DNA of 64,000 nt from Thermoplasmata archaeon (GCA_021810045.1 JAJZJR010000008.1:1-64000); one strand, 5' to 3'. Counted from the stretch's first letter, positions 7,563 to 17,797 are shown. Translations and numbers: made by a program. Notes: generated by a model from the sequence alone, not told the origin.

Positions 7563-8606
7563 TTGGATTATAATGTGTGGCCAGTGATCAAGACCTTCGA
7601 CGATGTCATGGAAAAACTTCAGGAACTCAATGCCAAAAAAGTGCTCCTCCAGCTTCCAGACGGTTTAAAACCACACGTGTTCCAGTACTTCAACAGATTA
7701 TCTGAAAAGTATTCGGTTGTGGTAAGCTCAGATCCCTTCTACGGTGCATGCGACATAAGCACTCCCGATGTATACGGGGATGTTGACTGCATTGTCCAGC
7801 TTGGGCACTCCGAGATACCCAACATTAAATATCCAAAACCAATGATTTTCATGGAGTACCGTGTTGAGAAGGACATCCAGATCGACGAATCCGTTTTCCA
7901 GCCTCTCCGGGATCTGGGTTACAGCAAGATAGGATTGCTCTGCTCCATTCAGTACATTGACCAGATGCAGAAAGTGGGGGCATTCATGAATTCAATGGGT
8001 TTTGAAGTTGTGGTGGGAAGACAGGACCAGAGAATGAAGTATCCGGGCCAGGTTCTTGGGTGTAATTTCTCTGCAGCCCATTCAATTTCTGCTGAAGTTG
8101 ACTGTTATGTTGTGGTCAGCACAGGAAAATTCCATGCCATTGGTGCGCAACTTGCCTCAAGCAAGGATGTGTTCGTACTGGACATGCACGAGAGAAGGCT
8201 TAATGAAATACGTCCCGAAACTGACAGGTTTCTCAGAAGAAGGTATGCAAAGCTGTACAAGGCCAGGGATGCAAGAAAGATATGCGTAGTCGCTGACACA
8301 AAAATCGGCCAGTACAGGATAAAACTTGCAAACAAGATTGTGGAACAGGCAAAATCCATAGGACTTGAGCCGGTATTGCTCAATACCAACGATGTGAGGC
8401 CAAGTGACTACGAGAACATGAGATGCGATGCCGTGGTTTTCACCGGCTGCCCCAGGGTTTCACTGGACGAGGGCGACAAATTTCCGATGCCAATCCTGAC
8501 TCCACCTGAATTCCAGCAGATATTCGGCATAAAGGACAACAGCCGTTATGTCATGGATGAAATAGTTGGAGTAGATGAAATTGTATCACAGGATTTTACC
8601 GATTAG
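7563..8606 (+). CDS. dph2: Diphthamide synthase Dph2 (3-amino-3-carboxypropyl transfer)
   Basis: The 347-aa protein has three widely spaced cysteines, C63 (YGACD), C167 (LGCNF) and C296 (TGCPR), that in archaeal Dph2 hold the non-canonical radical SAM [4Fe-4S] cluster. It transfers the aminocarboxypropyl group of SAM to the histidine of elongation factor 2. The frame opens with TTG at 7563; a GTG at 7575 about 25-30 nt after TTAAATAC (7545) is a good leaderless alternative. The 3' end overlaps the convergent methylthiotransferase gene by 21 nt. Confidence 0.92.
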   Translation: MDYNVWPVIKTFDDVMEKLQELNAKKVLLQLPDGLKPHVFQYFNRLSEKYSVVVSSDPFYGACDISTPDVYGDVDCIVQLGHSEIPNIKYPKPMIFMEYRVEKDIQIDESVFQPLRDLGYSKIGLLCSIQYIDQMQKVGAFMNSMGFEVVVGRQDQRMKYPGQVLGCNFSAAHSISAEVDCYVVVSTGKFHAIGAQLASSKDVFVLDMHERRLNEIRPETDRFLRRRYAKLYKARDARKICVVADTKIGQYRIKLANKIVEQAKSIGLEPVLLNTNDVRPSDYENMRCDAVVFTGCPRVSLDEGDKFPMPILTPPEFQQIFGIKDNSRYVMDEIVGVDEIVSQDFTD

Positions 8607-9791
8607 ATAGGTATCTGCATGTTCAACAATCTCAACATGAAGTCTCCTGTAGAGTTCATGCTCTCCTTCTATGACTACAGGCCTGTAAGAGGAGTCCCTT
8701 CCAACAGAGGTTCCAGGTTTCCCTTTCTCCGTTATCATGATGTCTTCTTGAGAACCCAGTAATGATTCTAATCGTTCATTAAGGATCTCCTTGTGGATAT
8801 GGGAATACTCACGGGTCCATTTCTTGACAAGGTTAGAGGACGGGACCTTGCTTTCGTAATCTGGAGTATACGGCCTTGGGGAAAACCTTGTTATATTCAC
8901 AATTTCCGGTCTGGTCTCCAGGAGCAATTCCTCTGTAAGCCTGAAACTGTCCTCATCCTCGCCATGGTAACCTGAAATTATGTCCGTGGATATGGTCCCA
9001 TCAGGAAATCTTGATCTGAATTTTCTCACAATGTCCCTGAAAGCCTGGGCATGATATTCCCTGTTCATGAGGTCCAGAATGCGATCATCACCGCTCTGCA
9101 CGGGAATGTGGAGAAATTTGTAGACACGGGTTTCATCCATCCTGTCAAGCAGGGCATCAATTATATCACTGGTATTCTTTGGTTCCATCATCCCGACCCT
9201 GAGCATGAATTGGCTGTCTATTGACAGAATATCTCCAACAAGTTCGGGAAGAAGATGATTCAGGTCCCTGCCGTAGGCAGCAGTATCAAGTGATGATATC
9301 CTGACTTCCCGGATACCGCGATCCAGCTGCATCCTGATCTGGTTCACTATCTTCCCAGGGGATCTTGAAACGAGTTTTCCCCTTGCAACACGGGAAATGC
9401 AGTAGTTGCAGCTCCCTGTGCATCCCTGGTTAATCGGGATCCCATCAAATATTGACGGTTCCCTGATCTCAACATCATCAAGTGCTCCACTGTAGAAAGA
9501 CCTGAAGTCCTTGGGCTGAAGCACTTCAATTTTCTCGCTGTCAAGAGAACCACCGCTCACTGATGGAAGACATCCCAGGACTTTCACTCTTGAATTCCTT
9601 GAAAGGTCTTCAATTCTTGACATCATTTTGTCCTGTGTATGCTTGATTACCACACAGGTCCCGATCACACTGAGATCAGCCTCATCCGGTTTTTTCACCA
9701 GCTCAGCGCCTTCGCTGATCATCTTGTTGACGTAAAGTCCCGCCTCAGATTTTGAAAGCGTGCACCCATATGATTCAAAATAAATCTTCAA
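8586..9791 (-). CDS. tRNA t6A37 methylthiotransferase (e-MtaB/CDKAL1-like radical SAM)
   Basis: The 401-aa protein has the full MiaB/MtaB layout. The N-terminal UPF0004 domain carries C10, C46 and C74. The radical SAM motif is C124-x3-C128-x2-C131. A C-terminal TRAM-like segment follows from about residue 335. It adds a methylthio group to t6A37 in ANN-decoding tRNAs. Length and cysteine spacing fit the archaeal/eukaryotic clade. Together with the neighbouring dph2 this is a small translation-modification locus, although the genes converge. Confidence 0.92.
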   Translation of the reverse strand: MKIYFESYGCTLSKSEAGLYVNKMISEGAELVKKPDEADLSVIGTCVVIKHTQDKMMSRIEDLSRNSRVKVLGCLPSVSGGSLDSEKIEVLQPKDFRSFYSGALDDVEIREPSIFDGIPINQGCTGSCNYCISRVARGKLVSRSPGKIVNQIRMQLDRGIREVRISSLDTAAYGRDLNHLLPELVGDILSIDSQFMLRVGMMEPKNTSDIIDALLDRMDETRVYKFLHIPVQSGDDRILDLMNREYHAQAFRDIVRKFRSRFPDGTISTDIISGYHGEDEDSFRLTEELLLETRPEIVNITRFSPRPYTPDYESKVPSSNLVKKWTREYSHIHKEILNERLESLLGSQEDIMITEKGKPGTSVGRDSSYRPVVIEGEHELYRRLHVEIVEHADTYLIGKIL

Positions 9792-9887
9792 TGCAGACTC
9801 CGGTTTCTCTGGAAAATTAATAATGGCTATTAGTGTTTTTGTACAGTTTCAGGCAATAAGGATATGTAAAAAAGAGGGGGGCCTGGA

Positions 9888-11264
9888 TTAAAGTCCAGGT
9901 ACTCCGCTTGCCATGACTTTGTCAAATTCCTCTTCTGATATTTTACCGGTTGCAAGGGCAAGTGCCTTGATGGATTTTCCGGTTTTCAGGGCTTCCTGGA
10001 CAATCTTTGCAACATTGTCATATCCAAGGATCGGGTTCAGAAGCGCAGCAGATCCGAAACTCTTGCTTCTGTGTTCCTTGCAGTTCTCCCTGTCCGCGTC
10101 AAGCCCATCAATGAGTTTGGTCCTGAACATTTCAAGTCCATTGGCAAGTATATCCTCAGACCTCGTGAGTTCGTAGTCAATATGCGGCATCATTACATTG
10201 AGCTCAAGCTGTCCTGCCTGGGCAGATATGTTCAGGGCCTGCTGTGCTCCGAGAACGGAGTGACATATCATGTTCATTGCCTCTGCAATGGAGGGATTGA
10301 TTTTCCCCGGCATGATGGACGAACCCTGCTGTACAGCTGGAATCTTTATCTCATGTATGCCTGCACCGGGTCCGGAGTAAAGGAGCCTGATATCATTTGA
10401 AATCTTTGTAATGTCGATTGCAATGTTTGCAACGGCATTCATTGCCCGTGTGAAATCAGTCATGAATTCCATTATTCCCGGGAGATTCAGACTCTTCCTG
10501 TAGTTGGATCCTGTGTATTTCCTGATCTCGTTGACTACATTCTCCTGGTAGTTTGGTGCGGTGTTTATTCCAGTCCCTACAGCTGTCCCGCCAATGTTCA
10601 GCTCCAGGAGTCCCTCTGCCGCAATTTCAAGCTCCTTGAGGGTTTTCTCAAGTGTATATGCCCATGCAGACAGTTCTATGCCAAGAGTAACAGGAGCAGC
10701 ATCCTGAAGGTGCGTTCTCCCTGGCTTGACTACATCACCAAGTTCTTCTGCCTTTGCCTTCATGGATTTTATGAGAAGGGATACCTTTTCCTGGAGTTTT
10801 CTGGCCTTTCTGTAAGCTGTAAGTCTTATGAGTGTGGGATAAACATCATTTGTTGACTGGCTCATGTTTACATGGTCGTTAGGGTGGATGTAGGAATATT
10901 CTCCTTTTTTCCTGCCAATCACCTCAAGTGCTAGATTGGCAATAACCTCATTGGAATTCATGTTGTATGAGGTTCCTGCACCTGCCTGAAAGACATCAAC
11001 CACGAACTGGTCATGGAGTTCTCCCTTGAGAATTCTGTCACATGCCTTCACAATGGCATCTGCCTTGTCCTTGGGCAGTTTTCCCCCCAGATTGTTCGCA
11101 ATGGCAGCAGATCTCTTTATTGTAACAATGGACTCAATATGGTCTGAGTCTGCTGTGTGGCCGGTTATCTGAAAGTTTTCCCTGGCCCTGTGTGTGTTTA
11201 TGCCGTAATAATGGGTATCTTCTATCTCCACATCTCCTATAACATCGCTCTCTGTTCGGGACAT
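9888..11264 (-). CDS. aspA: Aspartate ammonia-lyase (fumarase/aspartase family)
   Basis: Reading from ATG at 11264 gives 458 aa. TESDVIGDVEI near the start, YYGINTHRARENF, the signature GSSIMPGKINP and the C-terminal KISEEEFDKVM are aspartase-like rather than class II fumarase-like. Aspartases release ammonia from L-aspartate to give fumarate. The frame is open 15 codons further upstream (11309), but a TATA-like AATATATAT about 24 nt before 11264 supports a leaderless transcript from that ATG. It diverges from the oxidoreductase operon. Class II fumarase activity is the main alternative. Confidence 0.85.
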   Translation of the reverse strand: MSRTESDVIGDVEIEDTHYYGINTHRARENFQITGHTADSDHIESIVTIKRSAAIANNLGGKLPKDKADAIVKACDRILKGELHDQFVVDVFQAGAGTSYNMNSNEVIANLALEVIGRKKGEYSYIHPNDHVNMSQSTNDVYPTLIRLTAYRKARKLQEKVSLLIKSMKAKAEELGDVVKPGRTHLQDAAPVTLGIELSAWAYTLEKTLKELEIAAEGLLELNIGGTAVGTGINTAPNYQENVVNEIRKYTGSNYRKSLNLPGIMEFMTDFTRAMNAVANIAIDITKISNDIRLLYSGPGAGIHEIKIPAVQQGSSIMPGKINPSIAEAMNMICHSVLGAQQALNISAQAGQLELNVMMPHIDYELTRSEDILANGLEMFRTKLIDGLDADRENCKEHRSKSFGSAALLNPILGYDNVAKIVQEALKTGKSIKALALATGKISEEEFDKVMASGVPGL

Positions 11265-11282
11265 ACAGAGTAAATTCCTGAA

Positions 11283-11293
11283 AAATATATATT
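11283..11293 (-). promoter_or_regulatory. TATA box of aspA
   Basis: AT-only stretch AATATATATT on the minus strand centred about 24 nt before the ATG at 11264, the spacing of a leaderless archaeal promoter. It decides the start choice for the aspartase. Confidence 0.5.
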
Positions 11294-11382
11294 GTTTCGT
11301 AAGAGCCAAAAACTCAAGGCAAAAAGGTTTCCGGTTATCCCATAAGAATTAATAAGTGTCATAAATATACCAAAGATTTGAA

Positions 11383-13122
11383 ATGAAGACCGAAGAGGTA
11401 GTTATAAGGGTCGGCGGTGCAGCCGGAGACGGAGTACAGTCTGCGGGATTAATTATCGCTAAAACATTTTCAAGAAGCGGACTGCATGTCAATACATACA
11501 ACTATTATCAGAGTATTATCAGAGGCGGACAAAGCTGGTACCAGGTAAGGGCCAGTGATTCCAAGGTAAGATCACAGGGCGATGGCCTTGATATTCTCAT
11601 AGCACTTAACAAGGATGCACTTGAAAGACACACCAATCCAATGTTGAACGAAGGCGGGGCATCACCCCTGGGAAAAGAGGGTGTAGCAATTTTTGACCAG
11701 TCCATCAAGGACTTCAAAAAAGAAGACTGCGATTATGTCCAGATGCCTCTTGGTGACATAGCATCCAAATACAGCAAAAATGCACTGATGAAAAATACAG
11801 TTGCAATAGGTGCTGCAATGGCAGCAATAGGAATAAACTTCGAAGTTCTCGCTGGCGTTATAAGAGACCAGTTCGGAAACAAAGGCTCAGTTGCCGAGGA
11901 AAATGTCAAGGCAGCAAAGGAAGGTTATGACCAGTACCTGGCCACTTACAAGAAGCTGCCCATATCACTCAAGACCTCAAACAAGAAATACTACCTCATG
12001 AGTGGTGGAGAAAGCCTCGCACTGGGAGCTGTAAATGGCGGCCTCAAGATGTACGTGGGATATCCAATGACACCTGCATCGTCCGCACTTCACTATCTGG
12101 CAAACCACCAGAAGGATTTTGACATTTTCGTTAAGATACCTGAGGATGAAATTTCAGCCATCAATATGGCAGTTGGTGCCAACTATGCCGGCGTACGTGC
12201 AATGACAGGTTCCTCCGGAGGAGGTTTTTCTCTTATGGTGGAAGCACTGGGCATGGCTGGAATGATGGAAGTTCCACTGGTTGTTTACGAATCACAGAGA
12301 GCAGGGCCTTCAACAGGTCTTCCCACAAAAACAGAACAGGGAGATCTCAACCTTGTTCTCGGTGCTTCACAGGGTGACTTCGAGAGAATCATTCTTGCAC
12401 CCAGAAATGTGGAAGACGCATTTTACCTTACAAGGGAAGCAATGAATCTCGCCGAGAAGTACCAGACACCTGTTATCGTAATGTCTGATCTCTTTGTAGC
12501 AGAACATTATGAAACCGTTGAGGAATTCGATCTCAACTTCAAGATAGAAAGAGGCAAGATCACAGACAAAGCCGTGGATGGATACAAGAGATACGAGTAC
12601 ACAGATGACGGCATATCTGCAAGATCATTCCCCGGAACACCAGGAAATATGCATAACGAGGATTCCGATGAACACAATGAATTCGGTGATGTAGTAAGCG
12701 ATGCAGTCACAGACCCTACTCTCAGGGTAGAGTCCATGAAGAAGAGGATGAAGAAACTCAAGAACTACATCAGGGAAATGCCTCCAACACCAACTTACAG
12801 ATACAATGACGCAGAAATAGCACTGGTTCAGTGGGGAGGAACACAGGGCGTCGTGGAGGAAGTTGTTGATATCCTCAGGGAAAAGGGCCACAAAGTCGGC
12901 CTTGTGGAAATTAACAGGCCATATCCAATGAACCCTGACATTGAAAAACTTCTTTCAGGAAAGAAGAAGATTGTCGTGATTGAAAACAACTATTCAGGGC
13001 AGATGAACAAGCTTCTCAGATCTGAATTCCTTGTGAAAACAGAACTGATTACTAAGTTTGACGGCGAAAGCTTCTACCCTGGTGCCCTCGCGGAGGAAGT
13101 AGAGGCAGTAATTAAGAGGTGA
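11383..13122 (+). CDS. 2-oxoacid:ferredoxin oxidoreductase, alpha subunit (gamma-alpha fusion)
   Basis: The 579-aa protein joins the gamma domain (residues 1-190; RVGGAAGDGVQSAG, the SIIRGGQSWYQV loop) to the alpha domain, which contains GYPMTPASS near residue 226, the YPITP-type motif that binds CoA and substrate. This fused two-subunit form decarboxylates 2-oxoacids (pyruvate, 2-oxoglutarate and branched-chain oxoacids) with CoA and passes electrons to ferredoxin. The beta subunit gene follows immediately. It is central to amino-acid and sugar catabolism in Thermoplasmatales. Substrate preference cannot be read off. About 118 bp separate it from the divergent aspA start. Confidence 0.93.
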   Translation: MKTEEVVIRVGGAAGDGVQSAGLIIAKTFSRSGLHVNTYNYYQSIIRGGQSWYQVRASDSKVRSQGDGLDILIALNKDALERHTNPMLNEGGASPLGKEGVAIFDQSIKDFKKEDCDYVQMPLGDIASKYSKNALMKNTVAIGAAMAAIGINFEVLAGVIRDQFGNKGSVAEENVKAAKEGYDQYLATYKKLPISLKTSNKKYYLMSGGESLALGAVNGGLKMYVGYPMTPASSALHYLANHQKDFDIFVKIPEDEISAINMAVGANYAGVRAMTGSSGGGFSLMVEALGMAGMMEVPLVVYESQRAGPSTGLPTKTEQGDLNLVLGASQGDFERIILAPRNVEDAFYLTREAMNLAEKYQTPVIVMSDLFVAEHYETVEEFDLNFKIERGKITDKAVDGYKRYEYTDDGISARSFPGTPGNMHNEDSDEHNEFGDVVSDAVTDPTLRVESMKKRMKKLKNYIREMPPTPTYRYNDAEIALVQWGGTQGVVEEVVDILREKGHKVGLVEINRPYPMNPDIEKLLSGKKKIVVIENNYSGQMNKLLRSEFLVKTELITKFDGESFYPGALAEEVEAVIKR

Positions 13123-13127
13123 AAAAA

Positions 13128-13973
13128 ATGGTTACAATAGCTGATTACAAAGGAAAGGTAAAGCCGGACTGGTGCCCTGGATGTGGAAATTTTGCACAAC
13201 TTTCTGCAATCAGTGCAGCACTGGCTGATCTCAAGATAGAGCCAAAGGATGTTGTTATTTCATCAGGTATAGGGTGCTCAAGCAACCTTCCTGAATTCAT
13301 TAACCTGTATGGATTCCATGGAATCCATGGAAGGTCCCTCCCGGTTGCTTCTGCCATCAAGTGGGCAAACGAAAAGCTCACTGTACTGGCATATGGAGGA
13401 GACGGAGACGGCTTCTTCGAAGGTACACAGCACTTCTACCATACTGCCAAGAGAAACGTGGATATTACATACATCGTTTCAGACAACCAGATCTTTGGCC
13501 TTACAACAGGCCAGGCTTCACCAACCTCCCAGATTGGAATGAAGACAAAATCCACGCCTGAAGGAAATATAGAGAAACCCCTGAATCCTTTGACAATTGC
13601 ACTTACAGCCGGGGCATCCTTTGTTGCAAGGGCTTTCTCCGGGGATGCTCTGCACCTAAGGGAAGTCATAAAGAGAGGAATACAGCACAAAGGATTCTCC
13701 TTCATCGATGTATTCAGTCCATGTGTTACATACAACAAGATCAACACATATGACTTCTTCAGGCAGCGCGTATACAAACCAGAGACTGATGTGAAAGACT
13801 TTGACAAGGCATACAAGCTTGCACAGGAATGGGGAGAAAAGATACCAATAGGTGTATTTTACGAAGTTGATGCAAAGAGATACGAAGACTCTGATCCCGT
13901 CATAGCATCCTCACCACTTATTGAGAAACCACCTGTAAAACTTACCCCTGAAGTACTTTCAGAATTTCTCTAA
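13128..13973 (+). CDS. 2-oxoacid:ferredoxin oxidoreductase, beta subunit (TPP-binding)
   Basis: The 281-aa protein has C16-x2-C19 (WCPGCGN), C50 (GIGCSSN) and a later cysteine in SPCVTYN for the single [4Fe-4S] cluster, and GGDGDGF (90-96), the thiamine diphosphate and Mg motif. The frame is open from a GTG at 13119 that overlaps the alpha stop, but the ATG at 13128 has a perfect GAGGTGA ribosome site (13116-13122) ending 5 nt ahead, so I start there. It forms one operon with the alpha subunit. Confidence 0.93.
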   Translation: MVTIADYKGKVKPDWCPGCGNFAQLSAISAALADLKIEPKDVVISSGIGCSSNLPEFINLYGFHGIHGRSLPVASAIKWANEKLTVLAYGGDGDGFFEGTQHFYHTAKRNVDITYIVSDNQIFGLTTGQASPTSQIGMKTKSTPEGNIEKPLNPLTIALTAGASFVARAFSGDALHLREVIKRGIQHKGFSFIDVFSPCVTYNKINTYDFFRQRVYKPETDVKDFDKAYKLAQEWGEKIPIGVFYEVDAKRYEDSDPVIASSPLIEKPPVKLTPEVLSEFL

Positions 13974-14008
13974 TTTTTATATTTATTTTTTACAAATTTC
14001 TATTTTTC
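13974..14008 (+). terminator. Oligo-T terminator after the oxidoreductase operon
   Basis: Several T runs (five to six T each) directly follow the beta-subunit stop codon, as in archaeal intrinsic termination. No hairpin is needed or seen. Confidence 0.5.
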
Positions 14009-14061
14009 CTTGAAAATGAAGCTATTTTTCATGCATAATGAGTTACATTACTACAAGAACA

Positions 14062-14072
14062 TTTATATACAT
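14062..14072 (+). promoter_or_regulatory. TATA box and ribosome site of the solute-binding protein gene
   Basis: TTTATATACAT lies about 40 nt before the ATG at 14111, and GGAGG (14100-14104) sits at the ribosome-binding distance. This gene therefore has a short leader with a strong Shine-Dalgarno site, unlike the many leaderless genes in the window, fitting high expression. Confidence 0.6.
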
Positions 14073-14110
14073 AAATTCCAATTGGCTCAGAATTCTATCG
14101 GAGGAAATAG

Positions 14111-17100
14111 ATGGAAAATCAAGGAAATAATGACAAGAATCCGGCAGAACCACAGGTAACGCCTGGGGTCGTCCCTCCAAGGAGACCTTCCGGCAGTGGA
14201 AAATGGATAGCAGTGATAGTCGTCCTGTTAGTAGTGATCGGCGCACTCGTTGTTCTGACACAATACCACCCAAGTGGTTCTTCCGCAAAAGTAGTTTCGG
14301 CTGCGAGTGTGGCTACTCTAAATCAGCCATACAATTTGACTCTGCAGTCGAATGGCGTGTATAAATCGTTGACAGTAAACTGGGGAGATTCCCATGTTCA
14401 GACTTTTGAATATCAGGGAAGCAACAAGGTAACACTACACCACGTGTATAATTCTCCAGGGTCTTACTTCATCTCTTACAGTTACAATTATGGCGGTTCT
14501 ACCTTCACTAATTATCAGACTCTGATACCGGTGCATATAACTGCCTCAATCAGTGCTGTATCACCATATGAATCATATGGTCTTCTCGAACTTCAGAACC
14601 ATACAAGCAACCCAATTGTGAACAACACAATGATTTTCAACCCTGGAACAAATCTGAGCTTCATTGCAGGTTTCTTTAACCAGCCTCTTGACGGAGCGCA
14701 CATGGTTATTGGCCAGACTCTCCTTGTCTACCACAACGGTACACTTGTGAACGAAACTGTACTTCCATATTACTTCAGCCAGTCCGCAGGCGAATACCAG
14801 CTTGCAGCATCTGATGCGATTCAGAACATTTCACTGGGAACTGGATACTACACACTGGGAATGCAGACAACAACCGGCGTGCCAATGACAACAACAGATG
14901 TATCAACAACTGTTACCAACACAACAATGCTCAACTATTCCAAGGGCACAGCAGTCACATATGGAAACGCAACAACACTCCATTATGGTACTAGCATGAA
15001 TTACACAACTGTACCTCCTGTTATATCATACATGATGAACAACACACGCACAAGCTCAACCGTTCAGACAGTTGGTGCAACTAACGTCACATACACATCA
15101 GCAAACGTCACATACGACAACCAGACAAACCTTACACTTCCGTTCGCAAAGGATATCACTGTTGGAGCTGGAACAAACTTCACCCTTGAATCCGGAAATG
15201 CAACAGTTGCATTCATAAACAACGGATCAGCATCAAGCTACAACGCATCTAAGACAACTACACTCAATTTCAACAACACAACAGCTTCATATGTGCTCTT
15301 CAACAACACATCATACAAGTTTGCTCAGGCAACAACTTTCCAGGTCTTAACCGCAGATCCAAATGCGTTCTTCAATGTAAGTGGCAGTTCAAACTACTTC
15401 ATTTACGGGCCAAAAGCAACGGTCACAATGTGGAACACCAACAACCAGACATATAATGCAAACAGCACACTAACCTACACAAACCCTGCTACAAAAGTTG
15501 TCTATGAGACAGCTACAAACGCAACAATAACTCTGGAAATACCAGGTGTCAGTGCACCCCTTAACGTAGGAGAAATTGACCCAAGCCAGGGTATGTACAC
15601 AACAACATATTACTACGATGTAGTTGCTGTAAAGAACGCAGACCAGTACGTGGCACCAGTTAGTGGAGCTTCATTCACAAGTGCAGAAGTTGTTGCCGGC
15701 GGTTACACAACCCTCGACCCACAGATCGCATTCTTCACTGTAGACAGTGAAATTCTCATAAACACGATGATGCCACTGGTTAACTACAATGGTTCATCAG
15801 CTAGCTCATTCGTGCCCGCAGTTGCTTCAGCTGTTCCATCACTCACAAACGGCGGAATCACAAACAACTCATCCAACTACACCTTCCATGTTAGGAGCAA
15901 TCTGAAATGGCAGGACGGTTCACCCGTGACAGTTTATGACGCATACTATGGTCTTGTAAGACTCATGCTCTTTGCAAATGCTGCACCAGGAACTGGCAGT
16001 TATCTGCTTGGTAACTATCTGCTTCCATTCACATCATCTGGAGCATTCAACACATCATATGCGGACATAACACATGCAATAACATACAGCAACTCTACAA
16101 ACAACATAACACTGCACTTCAAGCAGCCCGTACCATCTTCTGTGGTATTCCAGCTCATTGCAGCAAGCGAAGCAGACCCAATTGATGCAAACTGGCTAAT
16201 GGCACACGGTGACGGAATACAGTTCACACCATCCGGATTCGTGAATTATTCTGCAACCGGAAACCTTGCAAACTATAACACATATGTACAGAACCACATC
16301 ATGGCCGATGGCCCATATGAGGTTTCATACAACCTGCCAGGATCACAGATTGTACTCACTGCAAACCCGAACTTTGTGTCTCCCGGAACATTTGATCCGC
16401 CAGCCTCAATAAAGACGGTTTCGATACAGTACTTCTCAACGCCTTCAACAGCGTTCCTGGAACTTAAATCAGGAGCTGCACAGTCTGCTACAGGACTCCC
16501 GGCAACACCATACTGGCCACAGCTTGAGAGTATGGCAGGAGTAGTTAACCCCGGTATATCTACACCAAGTCAACACCCATCCTTGCAGATACATGGATTC
16601 CCGACTCTGGGTATATACTTCTTTAACTTCAACCTGAACACAAACACAAAGATGCTGAACACACTGGTACACAACGAGAACCTGCCTTCAACACTGTTCG
16701 TTAACCCGAACGTAAGAAAGGCATTTGCATATGCATTCAACTATTCAAACTACCTGAATGTCAATATCGGAAATGCACTGTACAACACAACATTCTCCAC
16801 TGGATACGCAGGAATGCTTCCACCAGGAATGCTGTACAACCAGAGCATATCTCAGTTGACAGCTGAAGGCCTGCACTTTGCAAATGACCAAAACAACGGT
16901 CTTACGAATGCAAGCATCCAGAACGTTACAAAATACTGGGGCTATTTCGTGCATGGCAATGATCCGAATGCATCTGATAACTTCAGCGCAATGGGTCTAA
17001 CGTGGAAGGGTGCACCTGGAACAAGTGACGTCCAGTACAAAGGTAGCAATCTGGTAATACCTATATTCGTACCAATCGGTGACCAGCCTGACACTGCGGC

Positions 17101-17689
17101 TGCAACAACCTGGGGCAACGTACTGTCACAGGTAATCCACGGTGCATCATTCCCTGTAGTTGCTGTAACATACACGCAGATCTTCCAGACATATGCCATA
17201 GCTGGAGGCAACCCAATGCCAATCAGCTGGGGTGGATGGTCTCCTGACTTCGTGTATCCAACTGACTATGAGGCATCAATGTCCATGCCACTGAACTCAT
17301 CTACCTACATGGGACCAGCAAGCTATAACCCGTGGTTCCTTGGAGGCGGAAACAGCTCTTCTGCTACACTGTACAACCCAACATACAACTATACAGAACA
17401 GAATTTCACAAATCAGATGATCAGTGCATACAACAATGCCACATCAGCACAGAACGCAACCAACGCGTCCGCACAGAAACTCTGGTTCCAGCAGGTAAAC
17501 AAATATATCGTAAACCAGACAATGCAGGTATATCTCTACCAGACTTACCTATACTGGACAATCAGTTCAAAGATTAGCGGCCATGACATAGTGCAATACC
17601 AGGAAAACCAACTGGTAGGAGCTGGTCAGGAACTGACGTATAATCTGCTGAACTATAAATCCAACGCGGCATACAACTCTGGCGTGTAA
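14111..17689 (+). CDS. Giant membrane-anchored peptide-binding protein of an ABC importer (SBP family 5)
   Basis: The 1192-aa protein begins with a cytoplasmic Pro/Gly-rich tail and one membrane helix (about 32-50), then a PKD-like beta domain (60-140, VNWGDS and VYNSPGSYFIS). A long Asn/Thr-rich region (150-510) is dense in N-x-S/T sequons. Residues 515-1190 form a family-5 solute-binding domain (LDPQIAFF, HVRSNLKWQDGSPVTVYDAYYGL, ADGPYEV, RKAFAYAFNYSNY). Typical family members have 500-600 residues, so it is about twice as long. It should capture oligopeptides outside the cell for the importer encoded convergently at 19-24 kb. The ATG follows a GGAGG site. Confidence 0.85.
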   Translation: MENQGNNDKNPAEPQVTPGVVPPRRPSGSGKWIAVIVVLLVVIGALVVLTQYHPSGSSAKVVSAASVATLNQPYNLTLQSNGVYKSLTVNWGDSHVQTFEYQGSNKVTLHHVYNSPGSYFISYSYNYGGSTFTNYQTLIPVHITASISAVSPYESYGLLELQNHTSNPIVNNTMIFNPGTNLSFIAGFFNQPLDGAHMVIGQTLLVYHNGTLVNETVLPYYFSQSAGEYQLAASDAIQNISLGTGYYTLGMQTTTGVPMTTTDVSTTVTNTTMLNYSKGTAVTYGNATTLHYGTSMNYTTVPPVISYMMNNTRTSSTVQTVGATNVTYTSANVTYDNQTNLTLPFAKDITVGAGTNFTLESGNATVAFINNGSASSYNASKTTTLNFNNTTASYVLFNNTSYKFAQATTFQVLTADPNAFFNVSGSSNYFIYGPKATVTMWNTNNQTYNANSTLTYTNPATKVVYETATNATITLEIPGVSAPLNVGEIDPSQGMYTTTYYYDVVAVKNADQYVAPVSGASFTSAEVVAGGYTTLDPQIAFFTVDSEILINTMMPLVNYNGSSASSFVPAVASAVPSLTNGGITNNSSNYTFHVRSNLKWQDGSPVTVYDAYYGLVRLMLFANAAPGTGSYLLGNYLLPFTSSGAFNTSYADITHAITYSNSTNNITLHFKQPVPSSVVFQLIAASEADPIDANWLMAHGDGIQFTPSGFVNYSATGNLANYNTYVQNHIMADGPYEVSYNLPGSQIVLTANPNFVSPGTFDPPASIKTVSIQYFSTPSTAFLELKSGAAQSATGLPATPYWPQLESMAGVVNPGISTPSQHPSLQIHGFPTLGIYFFNFNLNTNTKMLNTLVHNENLPSTLFVNPNVRKAFAYAFNYSNYLNVNIGNALYNTTFSTGYAGMLPPGMLYNQSISQLTAEGLHFANDQNNGLTNASIQNVTKYWGYFVHGNDPNASDNFSAMGLTWKGAPGTSDVQYKGSNLVIPIFVPIGDQPDTAAATTWGNVLSQVIHGASFPVVAVTYTQIFQTYAIAGGNPMPISWGGWSPDFVYPTDYEASMSMPLNSSTYMGPASYNPWFLGGGNSSSATLYNPTYNYTEQNFTNQMISAYNNATSAQNATNASAQKLWFQQVNKYIVNQTMQVYLYQTYLYWTISSKISGHDIVQYQENQLVGAGQELTYNLLNYKSNAAYNSGV

Positions 17690-17705
17690 TAAAATAATAT
17701 ACCAA

Positions 17706-17735
17706 TTTTTTATTTTTTTATCTTTTTTAATTTTA
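17706..17735 (+). terminator. Oligo-T terminator after the binding-protein gene
   Basis: Three T runs of five to seven residues within 30 nt, starting 16 nt after the stop codon, form a strong archaeal oligo-T terminator. Confidence 0.55.
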
Positions 17736-17797
17736 CAAAAGTATTTCTTTCGTTTTCTATTCTCTTATATATCATAGTTCCACACTAGGAGATGTGT

